DNA of 64,000 nt from Bradyrhizobium sp. 21 (GCF_023073335.1 NZ_JADPJG010000017.1:64969-128968), one strand, 5' to 3'; numbered from the stretch's first letter, positions 1-12,464 are shown. Made by a program: numbers and translations. The notes: generated from the letters alone by a model not told the origin.

Positions 1-21
1 TTCGGGATCGTGCGCCTTTGC

Positions 22-216
22 TTACTTCTCGTCGACGATGCGAACGAGATGGTGAACTTTCAAGATCATGCCGCGGACCGCCGGGGTGTCCGGCAGTTCG
101 CTGGTGCGGCCGATCTTGTTGAGCTTGAGCCCGATCAGCGTCGAACGCTGCGAGTGATGACGGCGGATCGCGCTGCCGGTCTGCTCGAGCTTGATCGTCT
201 TTGCGGCCTTGGCCAT
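22..216 (-). CDS. rpmD: 50S ribosomal protein L30
   Basis: Small 64-residue protein of the large ribosomal subunit. The start KTIKLEQTGSAIRR, the central GLKLNKIGR and the end VRGMILKVHHLV fit the L30 fold. It starts 25 bases after rpsE in the canonical spc operon order. The next gene expected downstream, rplO, is beyond the window edge: only 21 bases remain and they hold no start codon. Length is normal for the bacterial short form. Confidence 0.96.
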   Translation of the reverse strand: MAKAAKTIKLEQTGSAIRRHHSQRSTLIGLKLNKIGRTSELPDTPAVRGMILKVHHLVRIVDEK

Positions 217-241
217 CGTGGTCTACTCCGAAAAGCTTCCG

Positions 242-832
242 TTATTCGGCAACCGCCTCGGCGTCACCACCGATACGGCGGGACTGGAGGGTGGACACCT
301 TGATATTGCGGCGGGCTGCGACCGAACGCGGCGAATCCTGATGCTTCAGCGCGTCAAAGGTCGCGCGAACCATGTTGTACGGGTTCGACGAGCCAATCGA
401 CTTCGCGACCACGTCCTGGACGCCGAGCGTCTCGAACACGGCGCGCATCGGGCCGCCGGCGATGATACCGGTACCGGCCGGAGCTGCACGCAGGTAGACA
501 CGGCCCGCGCCATGACGGCCGGCGATGTCGTGATGGAGCGTGCGGCCCTCGCGCAGCGAGACGCGGGTCAGGTTGCGCTTGGCGGACTCGGTTGCCTTGC
601 GGATCGCCTCGGGCACTTCGCGCGCCTTGCCGTGACCGAAGCCGGCGCGGCCCTTCTGGTCGCCGATCACGACCAGCGCTGCGAAACCAAAGCGCTTGCC
701 GCCCTTGACGACCTTGGCCACGCGATTGATGTGGACGAGCTTGTCGACGAACTCGCTGTCGCGCTCCTCCCGGCGGTCACGTCCGCCGCCGCCGCGTTGA
801 TCGCGTCCACCACGTTGTTCGCGTTCTGCCAT
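242..832 (-). CDS. rpsE: 30S ribosomal protein S5
   Basis: Small-subunit protein that helps decoding accuracy, 196 residues. The double-stranded-RNA-binding-like domain starts near residue 28 (FVDKLVHINRVAKVVKGGKR) and continues through GFGHGKAREVPEAIRKA. The first 25 residues form an Arg/Gly/Asp-rich extension absent from the 167-residue E. coli protein; a longer N-terminus is usual in this alphaproteobacterial group. It lies between rplR and rpmD in the spc operon. Confidence 0.97.
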   Translation of the reverse strand: MAEREQRGGRDQRGGGGRDRREERDSEFVDKLVHINRVAKVVKGGKRFGFAALVVIGDQKGRAGFGHGKAREVPEAIRKATESAKRNLTRVSLREGRTLHHDIAGRHGAGRVYLRAAPAGTGIIAGGPMRAVFETLGVQDVVAKSIGSSNPYNMVRATFDALKHQDSPRSVAARRNIKVSTLQSRRIGGDAEAVAE

Positions 833-879
833 GGTTTTTCCAATCCTTCAGAGGCTTACGCCTCAATCCTCAAATTCTG

Positions 880-1242
880 TTAGAAGCTCAGCCCGCTCTC
901 ACGCGCTGCGTCGGCAAGAGCCTTGACGCGACCGTGATAGAGGTAGCTGCCGCGATCGAACACGACTTCCTTGACACCCTTCTCGGCGGCGCGCTCGGCC
1001 AGCAGCTTGCCGACCGCCTTCGCCGCATCGATGTCGGCGCCGGTCTTGCCGCCGTCGCGCATCGACTTCTCGAGCGAGGAGGCAGAGGCCAGCGTCTCGC
1101 CCTTCAGGTCATCAATGACCTGGGCGTAGATGTGCTTGGACGAGCGGAACACCGACAGGCGCGGACGGCCGCCACCGGAACGGCGCAGCTTCAGCCGTAC
1201 ACTGCGCTTGCGCCGGGCATTCGTAACCTTGGCTTTCGACAT
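880..1242 (-). CDS. rplR: 50S ribosomal protein L18
   Basis: 5S rRNA-binding protein of the large subunit, 120 residues. The basic N-terminus (RRKRSVRLKLRRSGGGRPRL) and the motif LSVFRSSKHIYAQVIDD are typical of L18, and the end FDRGSYLYHGRVKALADAAR is the conserved C-terminal block. It is 11 bases downstream of rplF and 47 bases upstream of rpsE. Confidence 0.97.
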   Translation of the reverse strand: MSKAKVTNARRKRSVRLKLRRSGGGRPRLSVFRSSKHIYAQVIDDLKGETLASASSLEKSMRDGGKTGADIDAAKAVGKLLAERAAEKGVKEVVFDRGSYLYHGRVKALADAARESGLSF

Positions 1243-1253
1243 GACCGGCTCCG

Positions 1254-1787
1254 TTACTTCTTCTTGCCTTCCTTGCGGAAGATGAATTCGCCAACATACT
1301 TCACACCCTTGCCCTTGTAGGGCTCCGGCGGACGATAGGAGCGAATCTCGGCGGCGACCTGGCCGACGCGCTGGATGTCGCTGCCGGTCACCGTGATCTC
1401 GGTCGGCTTCGGCACGGTGATCGTGATCCCTTCCGGGATCGCGTAGACCACGTCGTGGCTGTAGCCGAGCGCGAGCTGCAGGTTCTTGCCCTGCATCGCG
1501 GCGCGGTAACCGACGCCGGTAATCTCGAGCTTCTTCTCGAAGCCCTTGGTGACGCCTTCGACCAGATTCGCGACCTGGGCGCGAGCGGTACCGTACAGCG
1601 CGCGTGCGCGGTTGGTCTCGACCCGCGGGTTCACCTTGACCTGGCCGTTCTCGAGCTTCACCTCGACGTCGCTATGGACGACGAACTGAAGCTGGCCTTT
1701 CGGCCCCTTCATCTTGACGGTCTGACCGTCGACGGTCGCGGTAACGCCCGAGGGCACCGCTACCGGCCTTTTGCCAACACGTGACAT
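1254..1787 (-). CDS. rplF: 50S ribosomal protein L6
   Basis: Large-subunit protein near the factor-binding site, 177 residues as usual. The start MSRVGKRPVAVPSGV, the central GVGYRA and the C-terminal PEPYKGKGVKY are family hallmarks; the last is the second L6 domain that contacts 23S rRNA. It follows rpsH after 16 bases. Confidence 0.97.
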   Translation of the reverse strand: MSRVGKRPVAVPSGVTATVDGQTVKMKGPKGQLQFVVHSDVEVKLENGQVKVNPRVETNRARALYGTARAQVANLVEGVTKGFEKKLEITGVGYRAAMQGKNLQLALGYSHDVVYAIPEGITITVPKPTEITVTGSDIQRVGQVAAEIRSYRPPEPYKGKGVKYVGEFIFRKEGKKK

Positions 1788-1803
1788 GGATCAAAAATCC
1801 TTC

Positions 1804-2202
1804 TCAGAACACCGTGAAGAGAACTTCACCGCCCACGTTCGCTTCACGCGCACTGTGGTCGGCCATGATCCCCTTCGGGGTCGACAACACCGAAATACCA
1901 AGCCCGTTATTAACCCGCGGCAGAGCCTTCACCGAGGCGTAGACACGACGCCCGGGCTTGGAGACCCGTTCGATCTCGCGGATGACGGGCTCGCCGTCGA
2001 AATACTTCAGCTCGATCTCGATCTCGCTACGGCCCGAAGAGTGCTCGAGCGTGGCGTAACCGCGGATGTAGCCTTCGGACTTCAGGACCTCGAGCACGTT
2101 CTCGCGCATCTTCGAGCCAGGCGTGGAGACCTTGCTCTTCGAGCGCATCTGCGCGTTGCGGATACGGGTGATCAGATCGCTGATTGGATCGTGCGTAGAC
2201 AT
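1804..2202 (-). CDS. rpsH: 30S ribosomal protein S8
   Basis: 16S rRNA-binding assembly protein, 132 residues. The N-terminal DPISDLITRIRNAQ and the C-terminal GISVLSTPKGIMADHSAR are diagnostic of S8. In E. coli S8 is the translational repressor of the spc operon; I cannot identify an S8-binding mRNA site here. It follows rpsN after 14 bases. Confidence 0.97.
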   Translation of the reverse strand: MSTHDPISDLITRIRNAQMRSKSKVSTPGSKMRENVLEVLKSEGYIRGYATLEHSSGRSEIEIELKYFDGEPVIREIERVSKPGRRVYASVKALPRVNNGLGISVLSTPKGIMADHSAREANVGGEVLFTVF

Positions 2203-2216
2203 CTAACCGACCCTCC

Positions 2217-2522
2217 TTACCAGCTCGACTTCACGAGGCCCGGGACCAAGCCCTTGGAGCCAAGGTCGCGCATCGCGATGCGGGACAGTTTGGTCAAGCG
2301 ATAGTTCGAGCGCGAACGGCCCGACAGCTCGCAACGCAGACGGATGCGGGTGGCCGAGGAGTTGCGCGGCATTTCCGCCAGCTTCAACGTCGCGGCGAAG
2401 CGCTCCTCCATCGGCAGCGTCTTGTCGGCGATGATTGCCTTCAACCGCTCGCGCTTCGGGGCGGCGTTCTTCGCCATCCGCTTGCGCCGGTTGTTCTTCT
2501 CGATTGAACTCTTCTTTGCCAT
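2217..2522 (-). CDS. rpsN: 30S ribosomal protein S14, zinc-free form
   Basis: 101-residue S14. The C-terminal block RLRCELSGRSRSNYRLTKLS is recognisable. The CxxC pairs of the short zinc-binding S14 are absent, so this is the longer zinc-independent type normal for Proteobacteria. The starting stretch KKSSIEKNNRRKRMAK is highly basic, as expected for an rRNA-binding tail. Confidence 0.97.
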   Translation of the reverse strand: MAKKSSIEKNNRRKRMAKNAAPKRERLKAIIADKTLPMEERFAATLKLAEMPRNSSATRIRLRCELSGRSRSNYRLTKLSRIAMRDLGSKGLVPGLVKSSW

Positions 2523-2568
2523 GCTTGGCTCCTGGGTATCCGCGTTTGAGAGGCTTTAGGTCAGCGTC

Positions 2569-3126
2569 TCACTGCCGGAACGGGAAATTGAAAGCGGTCA
2601 ACAAGGCCCTCGCCTCGTCGTCGGTCTTGGCCGTGGTGCAGACGGTGATGTCCATACCGCGGGCTTCCGTGACCTTGTCGAAGTCGATCTCGGGGAAAAT
2701 GATGTGTTCCTTGAGGCCGAGCGAGTAGTTACCGCGGCCGTCGAAGCTCTTCGGGTTCAGGCCGCGGAAGTCGCGGACGCGCGGCAGCGCGACCGTCACC
2801 AGGCGATCGATGAACTCATACATGCGAGCCTTGCGCAGCGTGACCTTGCAGCCGATCGGCTGGTTCTCACGCAGCTTGAAGGTCGCGATCGCGACACGCG
2901 AGTAGGTCACGATCGCCTTCTGGCCGGCGATCTGGGTCAGCTCGGCGGCGGCGTTCTCGGCCTTCTTGCGGTCGTTGACGGAATCGCCAACGCCCATGTT
3001 CAGCACGACCTTGTCCAGGCGAGGAACCTGCATCACGTTGTCATAACCGAACTTCTCGGTCATCTCCGTGCGGATCTTCGCGTCGTATTCCGCGCGCAGG
3101 CGCGGCGTGTAAGCGGCCTCAGCCAT
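2569..3126 (-). CDS. rplE: 50S ribosomal protein L5
   Basis: 5S rRNA- and P-site-contacting protein, 185 residues. Conserved blocks visible are VPRLDKVVLNMGVGDSV, IAGQKAIVTYSRVAIA and GNYSLGLKEHIIFPEI. Its start overlaps the 3' end of rplX by 8 bases, which suggests translational coupling. Confidence 0.97.
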   Translation of the reverse strand: MAEAAYTPRLRAEYDAKIRTEMTEKFGYDNVMQVPRLDKVVLNMGVGDSVNDRKKAENAAAELTQIAGQKAIVTYSRVAIATFKLRENQPIGCKVTLRKARMYEFIDRLVTVALPRVRDFRGLNPKSFDGRGNYSLGLKEHIIFPEIDFDKVTEARGMDITVCTTAKTDDEARALLTAFNFPFRQ

Positions 3127-3433
3127 CGATCTCAGCTCCCGAGCTCTTGGCGATGCGGACCTTCTTGCCGTCCGCCAGAATCTTGAATCCTACGCGGGTC
3201 GGCTTTCCGTCCTTGCCGGCATACGCGATGTTGGACAGTTGGATCGGCGACTCCTTGGAGATGATGCCGCCCTCCTGGGCCTGCGTCTGCTTCTGGTGAC
3301 GCTTGACCATGTTGATGCCGCGCACGAGCGCCGTACCGGCATCGGGACGCACTTCGAACACCTCGCCGGTGCGGCCCTTGTCGCGGCCGGTCAGCACGAC
3401 GACCTTGTCGCCCTTGCGGATCTTCGCAGCCAT
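3119..3433 (-). CDS. rplX: 50S ribosomal protein L24
   Basis: Assembly-initiating protein of the large subunit, 104 residues. The N-terminal KOW motif is plain (IRKGDKVVVLTGRDKGRTGE). A longer open frame runs upstream through rplN, but the start at 3433 is chosen because it gives the family N-terminus MAAKIRKGDK and overlaps the rplN stop codon by one base (TGATG). Confidence 0.97.
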   Translation of the reverse strand: MAAKIRKGDKVVVLTGRDKGRTGEVFEVRPDAGTALVRGINMVKRHQKQTQAQEGGIISKESPIQLSNIAYAGKDGKPTRVGFKILADGKKVRIAKSSGAEIDG

Positions 3434-3801
3434 CACAGCACCTCCGGCGCGAGCGAGATGATCTTCATGTGGTTCTTGGCGCGCAGCTCGCGCGGTACGG
3501 GCCCGAAGATACGGGTGCCAACCGGCTCGGACTGATTGTTGATCAGAACGGCGGCGTTGCGGTCGAAGCGGATGACCGAACCGTCGGCGCGGCGGATGTC
3601 CTTGCGGACGCGCACCACGACGGCCTTCATCACGTCGCCCTTCTTCACCTTGCCACGCGGAATCGCTTCCTTGATCGAGACGACGATGATGTCGCCGATC
3701 GTGGCGTAGCGGCGCTTGGAGCCTCCGAGCACCTTGATACACATGACACGGCGTGCGCCAGAATTATCGGCCACGTCGAGGTTGGTCTGCATCTGAATCA
3801 T
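3433..3801 (-). CDS. rplN: 50S ribosomal protein L14
   Basis: 122-residue protein at the subunit interface. The start MIQMQTNLDVADNSGAR is the L14 signature, followed by VKKGDVMKAVVVR and the C-terminal FGPVPRELR block. An in-frame ATG 51 bases further upstream exists, but the family always starts at MIQ, so 3801 is preferred. Confidence 0.97.
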   Translation of the reverse strand: MIQMQTNLDVADNSGARRVMCIKVLGGSKRRYATIGDIIVVSIKEAIPRGKVKKGDVMKAVVVRVRKDIRRADGSVIRFDRNAAVLINNQSEPVGTRIFGPVPRELRAKNHMKIISLAPEVL

Positions 3802-3884
3802 TGATGCACCTCGTCCTCTTCTATTTGCGCCAGCCCAGCCGGCGCTCAACATTTCCCTGAAGTCAGTCGGCTAAAGCCGGCAGA

Positions 3885-4133
3885 TCAGGCGCTTTTCTTG
3901 TGTTCGCCCCGGATCACGACCCAGCGCTTCAACTTTGAAATCGGCTTCGATTCCTCGATCCACACCATGTCGCCCGGCTTGAACTCGTTGCTCTCGTCGT
4001 GCGCGTGGTAGTTCTTCGAACGGCGGATCGTCTTCTTGTAGATCGGGTGCGTGAAGCGGCGGTCGACGCGCACCACGACGGTCTTGGCTTGCTTGTCGCT
4101 GACGACCACGCCCTGCAAAGTACGTTTCGGCAT
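3885..4133 (-). CDS. rpsQ: 30S ribosomal protein S17
   Basis: 82-residue primary 16S rRNA-binding protein of OB fold. MPKRTLQGVVVSDKQAKTVV and the following RRFTHPIYKKTIRRSK are diagnostic. The chosen start at 4133 is the family start; the frame stays open further upstream into rpmC but without homology. An 83-base gap separates it from rplN. Confidence 0.96.
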   Translation of the reverse strand: MPKRTLQGVVVSDKQAKTVVVRVDRRFTHPIYKKTIRRSKNYHAHDESNEFKPGDMVWIEESKPISKLKRWVVIRGEHKKSA

Positions 4134-4146
4134 CTTCGTAAGCCTC

Positions 4147-4359
4147 TTACTTCTTCTTCGCGCGCGTCTGCGCGGCGACGGTCTTGATCCGGGCGATGTC
4201 ACGGCGGGCCTCGCGCAGGCGCGAGGTGTTCTCGAGCTGCCCGGTGGCGCGCTGGAAGCGCAGGTTGAAGCGCTCCTTCTTCAGGTTCAGGATGGCGTCA
4301 TCCTGCTGATCGGGGCTCAACGCGCGGATGTCTTCGATTTTCATCTGGGCCATGGCCAT
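4147..4359 (-). CDS. rpmC: 50S ribosomal protein L29
   Basis: Two-helix protein at the polypeptide exit tunnel, 70 residues from this start. It shows the pattern LKKERFNLRFQRATGQLEN typical of L29. The first ATG at 4359 shares a base with the rplP stop codon; a second in-frame ATG at 4353 (MAQMKIED) would give 68 residues, and sequence alone does not decide between them. Confidence 0.95.
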   Translation of the reverse strand: MAMAQMKIEDIRALSPDQQDDAILNLKKERFNLRFQRATGQLENTSRLREARRDIARIKTVAAQTRAKKK

Positions 4360-4772
4360 TACTCCGCAATGCGCTCGACGAAGCGCGTCTTGATCGGCAG
4401 CTTGGCTGCCGCCAGGGTCAGCGCTTCACGCGCGGTCTGGGTGGTGACGCCGTCGATCTCGAACAGCACCCGGCCCGGCTTGACGCGCGCGACCCACAAT
4501 TCCGGCGCGCCCTTGCCGGAGCCCATGCGGACTTCGGCAGGCTTCTTCGACACCGGAACGTCGGGGAACACGCGGATCCAGACGCGGCCGGCACGCTTCA
4601 TGTGGCGGGTCAGCGCGCGGCGAGCGGCTTCGATCTGGCGCGCGGTGACGCGCTCAGGCTCGGTCGCCTTCAGGCCGAACTGGCCGAACGCCAACGTCGC
4701 GCCCGAAGACGCAACGCCGTGGATGCGGCCCTTATGCGCCTTCCGGAACTTCGTTTTCTTAGGTTGCATCAT
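4359..4772 (-). CDS. rplP: 50S ribosomal protein L16
   Basis: 137-residue protein near the A site. MQPKKTKFRKAHKGRIHG, RQIEAARRALTRHMKRAG and MGSGKGAPE are conserved L16 blocks. Two consecutive ATG codons open the frame; the second is the common start in other bacteria. It precedes rpmC with a one-base overlap and follows rpsC. Confidence 0.97.
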   Translation of the reverse strand: MMQPKKTKFRKAHKGRIHGVASSGATLAFGQFGLKATEPERVTARQIEAARRALTRHMKRAGRVWIRVFPDVPVSKKPAEVRMGSGKGAPELWVARVKPGRVLFEIDGVTTQTAREALTLAAAKLPIKTRFVERIAE

Positions 4773-4803
4773 GGCTTCAAGCCCTCAAATTCTATGTGCT
4801 GGC

Positions 4804-5523
<720 letters not shown>

Positions 5524-5541
5524 CGTGTTCTCCTGCGTCCC

Positions 5542-5928
5542 TTAAGCCGCTGCTTCGGCTTCGACCTGACGAACAATGATCGTCAGCTGCGAAAATGGTT
5601 TGTAGACACGACCCGAGCGGCCACGGCCGCGGGCGGCAAAGCGCTTCATCACGAGGCCGTTGCCGACGAAGGCCTGCGCCACGACGAGATCGTCAACGTC
5701 GAGGTCGTGGTTGTTCTCGGCATTCGCGATAGCCGATTCCAGGCACTTCTTCACGTCGACCGCGATCCGCTTGCGCGAAAACTGCAGATCGGCGAGCGCA
5801 GAAGCCGCCTTGCGGCCGCGAATGAGCTGGGCGACCAGGTTGAGCTTCTGCGGGCTCACCCGCAGCATCCGGGCGACCGCCTTGGCCTCGTTCTCGGCGA
5901 GGCTCCGTTCGCGCTTAGGTTTGCTCAT
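5542..5928 (-). CDS. rplV: 50S ribosomal protein L22
   Basis: 128-residue tunnel-lining protein. Conserved blocks are RMLRVSPQKLNLVAQLIRG, then KKCLESAIANAENNH, then the C-terminal hairpin MKRFAARGRGRSGRVYKPFS that reaches into the exit tunnel and is a known site of macrolide-resistance mutations; it looks intact here. Confidence 0.97.
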   Translation of the reverse strand: MSKPKRERSLAENEAKAVARMLRVSPQKLNLVAQLIRGRKAASALADLQFSRKRIAVDVKKCLESAIANAENNHDLDVDDLVVAQAFVGNGLVMKRFAARGRGRSGRVYKPFSQLTIIVRQVEAEAAA

Positions 5929-5938
5929 CGTTTAATCC

Positions 5939-6217
5939 TCAAGCCTTCTTGGCTTTCTTGTCGCCGGAGTGGCCATGGAAGGTCCGGGTCGGCGAGAACT
6001 CGCCGAACTTGTGACCGACCATTTCCTCGTTGACCGCTACCGGGACGTGCTTCTGACCGTTGTAGACGCCGAAGGTCAGGCCGACGAACTGCGGCAGGAT
6101 GGTCGAGCGACGGCTCCAGATCTTGATGACGTCGTGACGGCCGGACGCGCGGGCGGCATCTGCCTTCTTGAGCAGAGAACCCTCGACGAACGGGCCTTTC
6201 CAGACTGAACGAACCAT
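5939..6217 (-). CDS. rpsS: 30S ribosomal protein S19
   Basis: 92-residue protein of the small-subunit head. It starts MVRSVWKGPFVEGSLL, followed by IKIWSRRSTILPQFVG, and ends with EFSPTRTFHGHSGDKKAKK, all diagnostic. Spacing to rplB is 12 bases and to rplV 10 bases. Confidence 0.97.
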   Translation of the reverse strand: MVRSVWKGPFVEGSLLKKADAARASGRHDVIKIWSRRSTILPQFVGLTFGVYNGQKHVPVAVNEEMVGHKFGEFSPTRTFHGHSGDKKAKKA

Positions 6218-6229
6218 GTCCGGCGTTCC

Positions 6230-7063
6230 TTACTTCTTCCGCTTGTGGCGGCTTAGGAGAATGAATTTGTTGGTCGACTTGTTGGTGCGGGTCTTCTTGC
6301 CCTTGGTCGGCTTGCCCCACGGGGTGACCGGGTGGCGACCGCCCGAGGTACGACCCTCACCACCGCCATGCGGATGGTCGATCGGGTTCATCGAAACGCC
6401 GCGGTTGTGCGGCTTGCGGCCCAGCCAGCGGTTGCGGCCGGCCTTGCCGATCGAGGTATTCATGTGATCCGGGTTCGACACCGCGCCAATCGTGCCGCGG
6501 CAGCGGCCGTGCACAAGGCGCTGCTCGCCCGAATTCAGGCGGACGATCACGTAGTCATGGTCGCGACCGACGAGCTGGGCATAGGTGCCCGCGGAACGGG
6601 CGAGCTGGCCGCCCTTCCCGATCTTGAGCTCAATGTTGTGGATGATCGTGCCGACCGGCATGTTACCGAGCGGCATGACGTTGCCCGGCTTCACGTCGAC
6701 GTAGTTGCCGGCGATGATGGTGTCGCCCACGGCCAGGCGCTGCGGCGCCAGGATGTAGGCCTGTTCGCCGTCCTGATACTTGATCAGCGCAATGAAGCCG
6801 CTGCGGTTCGGATCGTATTCCAGCCGCTCGACGGTCGCGGGAACGTCGATCTTCTCACGCTTGAAATCGACAGTGCGCAGCGTCCGCTTGTGACCACCGC
6901 CACGGAAGCGCACGGTGATGCGACCGGTGTTGTTGCGGCCGCCCGAGGAATGCTTGCCTTCGGTGAGCGCCTTGACCGGCTTGCCCTTGTAGAGCGCCGA
7001 ACGATCGACCATGACCAGCTGGCGCTGGCCCGGCGTCGTGGGATTGAATGTCTTCAGTGCCAT
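6230..7063 (-). CDS. rplB: 50S ribosomal protein L2
   Basis: 277-residue primary 23S rRNA-binding protein needed for peptidyl transfer. It carries the RNA-binding OB and SH3-like domains. The C-terminal motif NPIDHPHGGGEGRTSGG contains the conserved His that maps close to the peptidyl-transferase centre. Length matches the family. Confidence 0.98.
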   Translation of the reverse strand: MALKTFNPTTPGQRQLVMVDRSALYKGKPVKALTEGKHSSGGRNNTGRITVRFRGGGHKRTLRTVDFKREKIDVPATVERLEYDPNRSGFIALIKYQDGEQAYILAPQRLAVGDTIIAGNYVDVKPGNVMPLGNMPVGTIIHNIELKIGKGGQLARSAGTYAQLVGRDHDYVIVRLNSGEQRLVHGRCRGTIGAVSNPDHMNTSIGKAGRNRWLGRKPHNRGVSMNPIDHPHGGGEGRTSGGRHPVTPWGKPTKGKKTRTNKSTNKFILLSRHKRKK

Positions 7064-7075
7064 CGTCGTACGACC

Positions 7076-7378
7076 TTACAGACCGGTGGTCACGTCGATC
7101 CGGTGACCCTCTTCGAGAGTCACGATCGCGCGCTTGGAGTTCGACTGCGAGCCGAGATTGCCGCGGAAGATCTTGGTCTTGCCCTTGCGGACCAGCGTGT
7201 TGACGCTCTTGACCTTGACGTCGAACAGCTTCTCGATCGCTTCCTTGATCTGAGGCTTGGTCGCCTTCGCGGCCACCTTGAACAGCACCTTGTTGTGCTC
7301 CGAGGCGATCGTCGCCTTTTCGGTCACGACCGGCGACAGGATCACGTCGTAATGGCGAGGCTCGATGTTCTTCGTCAT
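7076..7378 (-). CDS. rplW: 50S ribosomal protein L23
   Basis: 100-residue tunnel-exit protein that docks trigger factor and SRP. VILSPVVTEKATIASEHNKV and VNTLVRKGKTK are typical blocks. Its start overlaps the rplD stop codon by four bases (ATGA), a usual coupling in this operon. Confidence 0.97.
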   Translation of the reverse strand: MTKNIEPRHYDVILSPVVTEKATIASEHNKVLFKVAAKATKPQIKEAIEKLFDVKVKSVNTLVRKGKTKIFRGNLGSQSNSKRAIVTLEEGHRIDVTTGL

Positions 7379-7995
7379 TTGAAGCGCGCCTCCAGCGCAT
7401 CGATGGCGGCCTTGGTCAGAACAAGCTTCCGACGGCGCAGGATGTCATAGACGTTGATGCCCTGGATCGGCAGCACGTCCATGTTCGGGATGTTGCGGGC
7501 CGCAGCGGCGAAGCCGTTGTTGAGCTCGGCACCGTCGATGATCAGCGCGTTGGTCAAGCCCAGGCCGGAGAAGTGGCCGAGCAGCGCCTTGGTCTTGGCA
7601 GCCTCCAGCGCGGCCTTGTCGATCACGACGAGATCGCCGTCCTTGGCCTTGGCCGAGAGCGCATGCTTGAGAGCGAGCGCACGGACCTTCTTCGGCAGGT
7701 CGGTGGCGTGCGAACGCACCACCGGACCGAAGGCACGGCCGCCGCCGCGGAACTGCGGCACGCGGGCCGAGCCGTGACGAGCACCGCCGGTGCCCTTCTG
7801 CTTGTACATCTTCTTGCCGGTGCGCCAGATCTCGGCGCGACCCTTGGCCTTGTGCGTACCGGCCTGACGCTTGTTGAGCTGCCACTGCACGCAACGTGCA
7901 ATGATGTCCTGGCGCGGCTCAAGGCCGAAAATGGTGTCGGAAAGCTGGACCGAGCCGGCTTCCTTACCCTCGAGGGTGGTGACCTTCAGTTCCAT
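7375..7995 (-). CDS. rplD: 50S ribosomal protein L4
   Basis: 206-residue protein with a long loop that lines the exit tunnel. KQKGTGGARHGSARVPQFRG is the loop signature. In E. coli L4 also represses the S10 operon; no such leader element is evident here. The start at 7995 (MELKVTTLEG) is chosen over an in-frame ATG 48 bases upstream because that lies inside rplC and has no homology. Confidence 0.96.
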   Translation of the reverse strand: MELKVTTLEGKEAGSVQLSDTIFGLEPRQDIIARCVQWQLNKRQAGTHKAKGRAEIWRTGKKMYKQKGTGGARHGSARVPQFRGGGRAFGPVVRSHATDLPKKVRALALKHALSAKAKDGDLVVIDKAALEAAKTKALLGHFSGLGLTNALIIDGAELNNGFAAAARNIPNMDVLPIQGINVYDILRRRKLVLTKAAIDALEARFK

Positions 7996-7996
7996 C

Positions 7997-8713
7997 TCAC
8001 GCACCCTCTTGCTGGGCCGCAGCCTCGGCTTCGCCGCCCGCAACCTTGAACTTGCCGGGCTTCGGAGCTTCCTTCGGCAGCGGCTTCTTGACGGCGTCGC
8101 GCACGCGAATCCAGCCGCCCTTGGAGCCGGGAACGGCGCCTTCGACGAGGATCAGGCCGCGCTCGACATCGAGCTGAACGACGCGAAGGTTGAGCGTGGT
8201 GATGCGGTCGACACCCATGTGGCCGGGCATCTTCTTGTTCTTCCAGGTCTTGCCGGGGTCCTGACGGCCACCGGTCGAACCGATCGAGCGGTGCGAGACC
8301 GACACGCCGTGGGTGGCGCGCAGACCGCCGAAGTTCCAGCGCTTCATACCGCCGGCAAAACCCTTACCGACCGAGGTACCGGTGACATCGACGAACTGGC
8401 CGACGACAAAGTGGTCGGCCAGGATCTCGGCACCGACGGGGATCATCTGATCCGCGGAGACGCGGAATTCCTCGACCTGCCGCTTCGGCTCGACCTTGGC
8501 GACCGCGAACTGGCCGCGCTCCGCCTTGGGCATGTACACGGTCTTGCGGCTGCCAGAACCAAGCTGGAGCGCGACATAACCGTTCTTCTCTTCGGTGCGG
8601 TGGCCTAAGACCTGGCAATTGCCGAGCTTCAGCACGGTCACGGGGATATGTTCGCCGGCCTCTGTAAAGACCCGCGTCATCCCGACCTTTTGTGCGATCA
8701 CTCCGGAGCGCAT
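7997..8713 (-). CDS. rplC: 50S ribosomal protein L3
   Basis: 238-residue early-assembly protein. MRSGVIAQKVGMTRVFTEAG is the L3 start. The loop TGGRQDPGKTWKNKKMPGH contains the Gln that is methylated by PrmB in other bacteria. The C-terminal Glu/Ala-rich tail (GGEAEAAAQQEGA) extends beyond the E. coli protein. One base separates it from rplD. Confidence 0.97.
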   Translation of the reverse strand: MRSGVIAQKVGMTRVFTEAGEHIPVTVLKLGNCQVLGHRTEEKNGYVALQLGSGSRKTVYMPKAERGQFAVAKVEPKRQVEEFRVSADQMIPVGAEILADHFVVGQFVDVTGTSVGKGFAGGMKRWNFGGLRATHGVSVSHRSIGSTGGRQDPGKTWKNKKMPGHMGVDRITTLNLRVVQLDVERGLILVEGAVPGSKGGWIRVRDAVKKPLPKEAPKPGKFKVAGGEAEAAAQQEGA

Positions 8714-8766
8714 CGGCGTGCTTCCTGTTCTTTCTGTCCGCTAGGTGCGAACGTGATCCAAAAATC

Positions 8767-9075
8767 TTAGAGCTTGATCTCGACGTCGACACCGGCGGCC
8801 AGGTCGAGCTTCATCAAAGCATCGACGGTCTGCGGGGTCGGATCGACGATGTCGAGCAGGCGCTTGTGGGTGCGCATCTCGAACTGCTCGCGGCTCTTCT
8901 TGTCGACGTGCGGCGAACGGTTGACGGTGAACTTCTCGATGCGGGTGGGCAGCGGAATGGGTCCGCGGACCTGCGCACCGGTGCGCTTCGCCGTGTTCAC
9001 GATCTCGCGGGTCGACGTATCGAGGATACGATGGTCGAACGCCTTGAGACGGATACGTATGTTTTGGCCGTTCAT
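8767..9075 (-). CDS. rpsJ: 30S ribosomal protein S10
   Basis: 102-residue protein of the small-subunit head, and NusE when it acts in transcription antitermination. [20 protein letters not shown] and the P-rich block [14 protein letters not shown] are diagnostic. It is the first gene of the S10 operon and is separated from tuf by 85 bases that hold an inverted-repeat element. Confidence 0.97.
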
Positions 9076-9090
9076 TGCCGTGTCTTTCTT

Positions 9091-9157
9091 AGTGAGTGGC
9101 GAGTAGCGAATAGCGAATGGTTTCTAGTCCACTCGCTACTCGCCATTCCCTATTCGC
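9091..9157. repeat. Inverted-repeat element between tuf and rpsJ
   Basis: A 13-base perfect inverted repeat (left arm 9097-9109, right arm 9133-9145) is interleaved with a second, imperfect pair (9106-9120 with 9143-9157; 13 of 15 bases match). The sequence is built from variants of GCGAGTAGCGAATAGCGAAT. I recognise this as a type of short intergenic repeat common in Bradyrhizobium and Rhodopseudomonas; that is from memory, not a search. It would be transcribed in the tuf-rpsJ mRNA and could form alternative hairpins just upstream of rpsJ. Confidence 0.7.
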
Positions 9158-9160
9158 TTG

Positions 9161-10351
<1,191 letters not shown>

Positions 10352-10391
10352 TTGACTCTCCGTTCAATCGTCAGTTCAAGACCGACGACAA

Positions 10392-12464
<2,073 letters not shown>

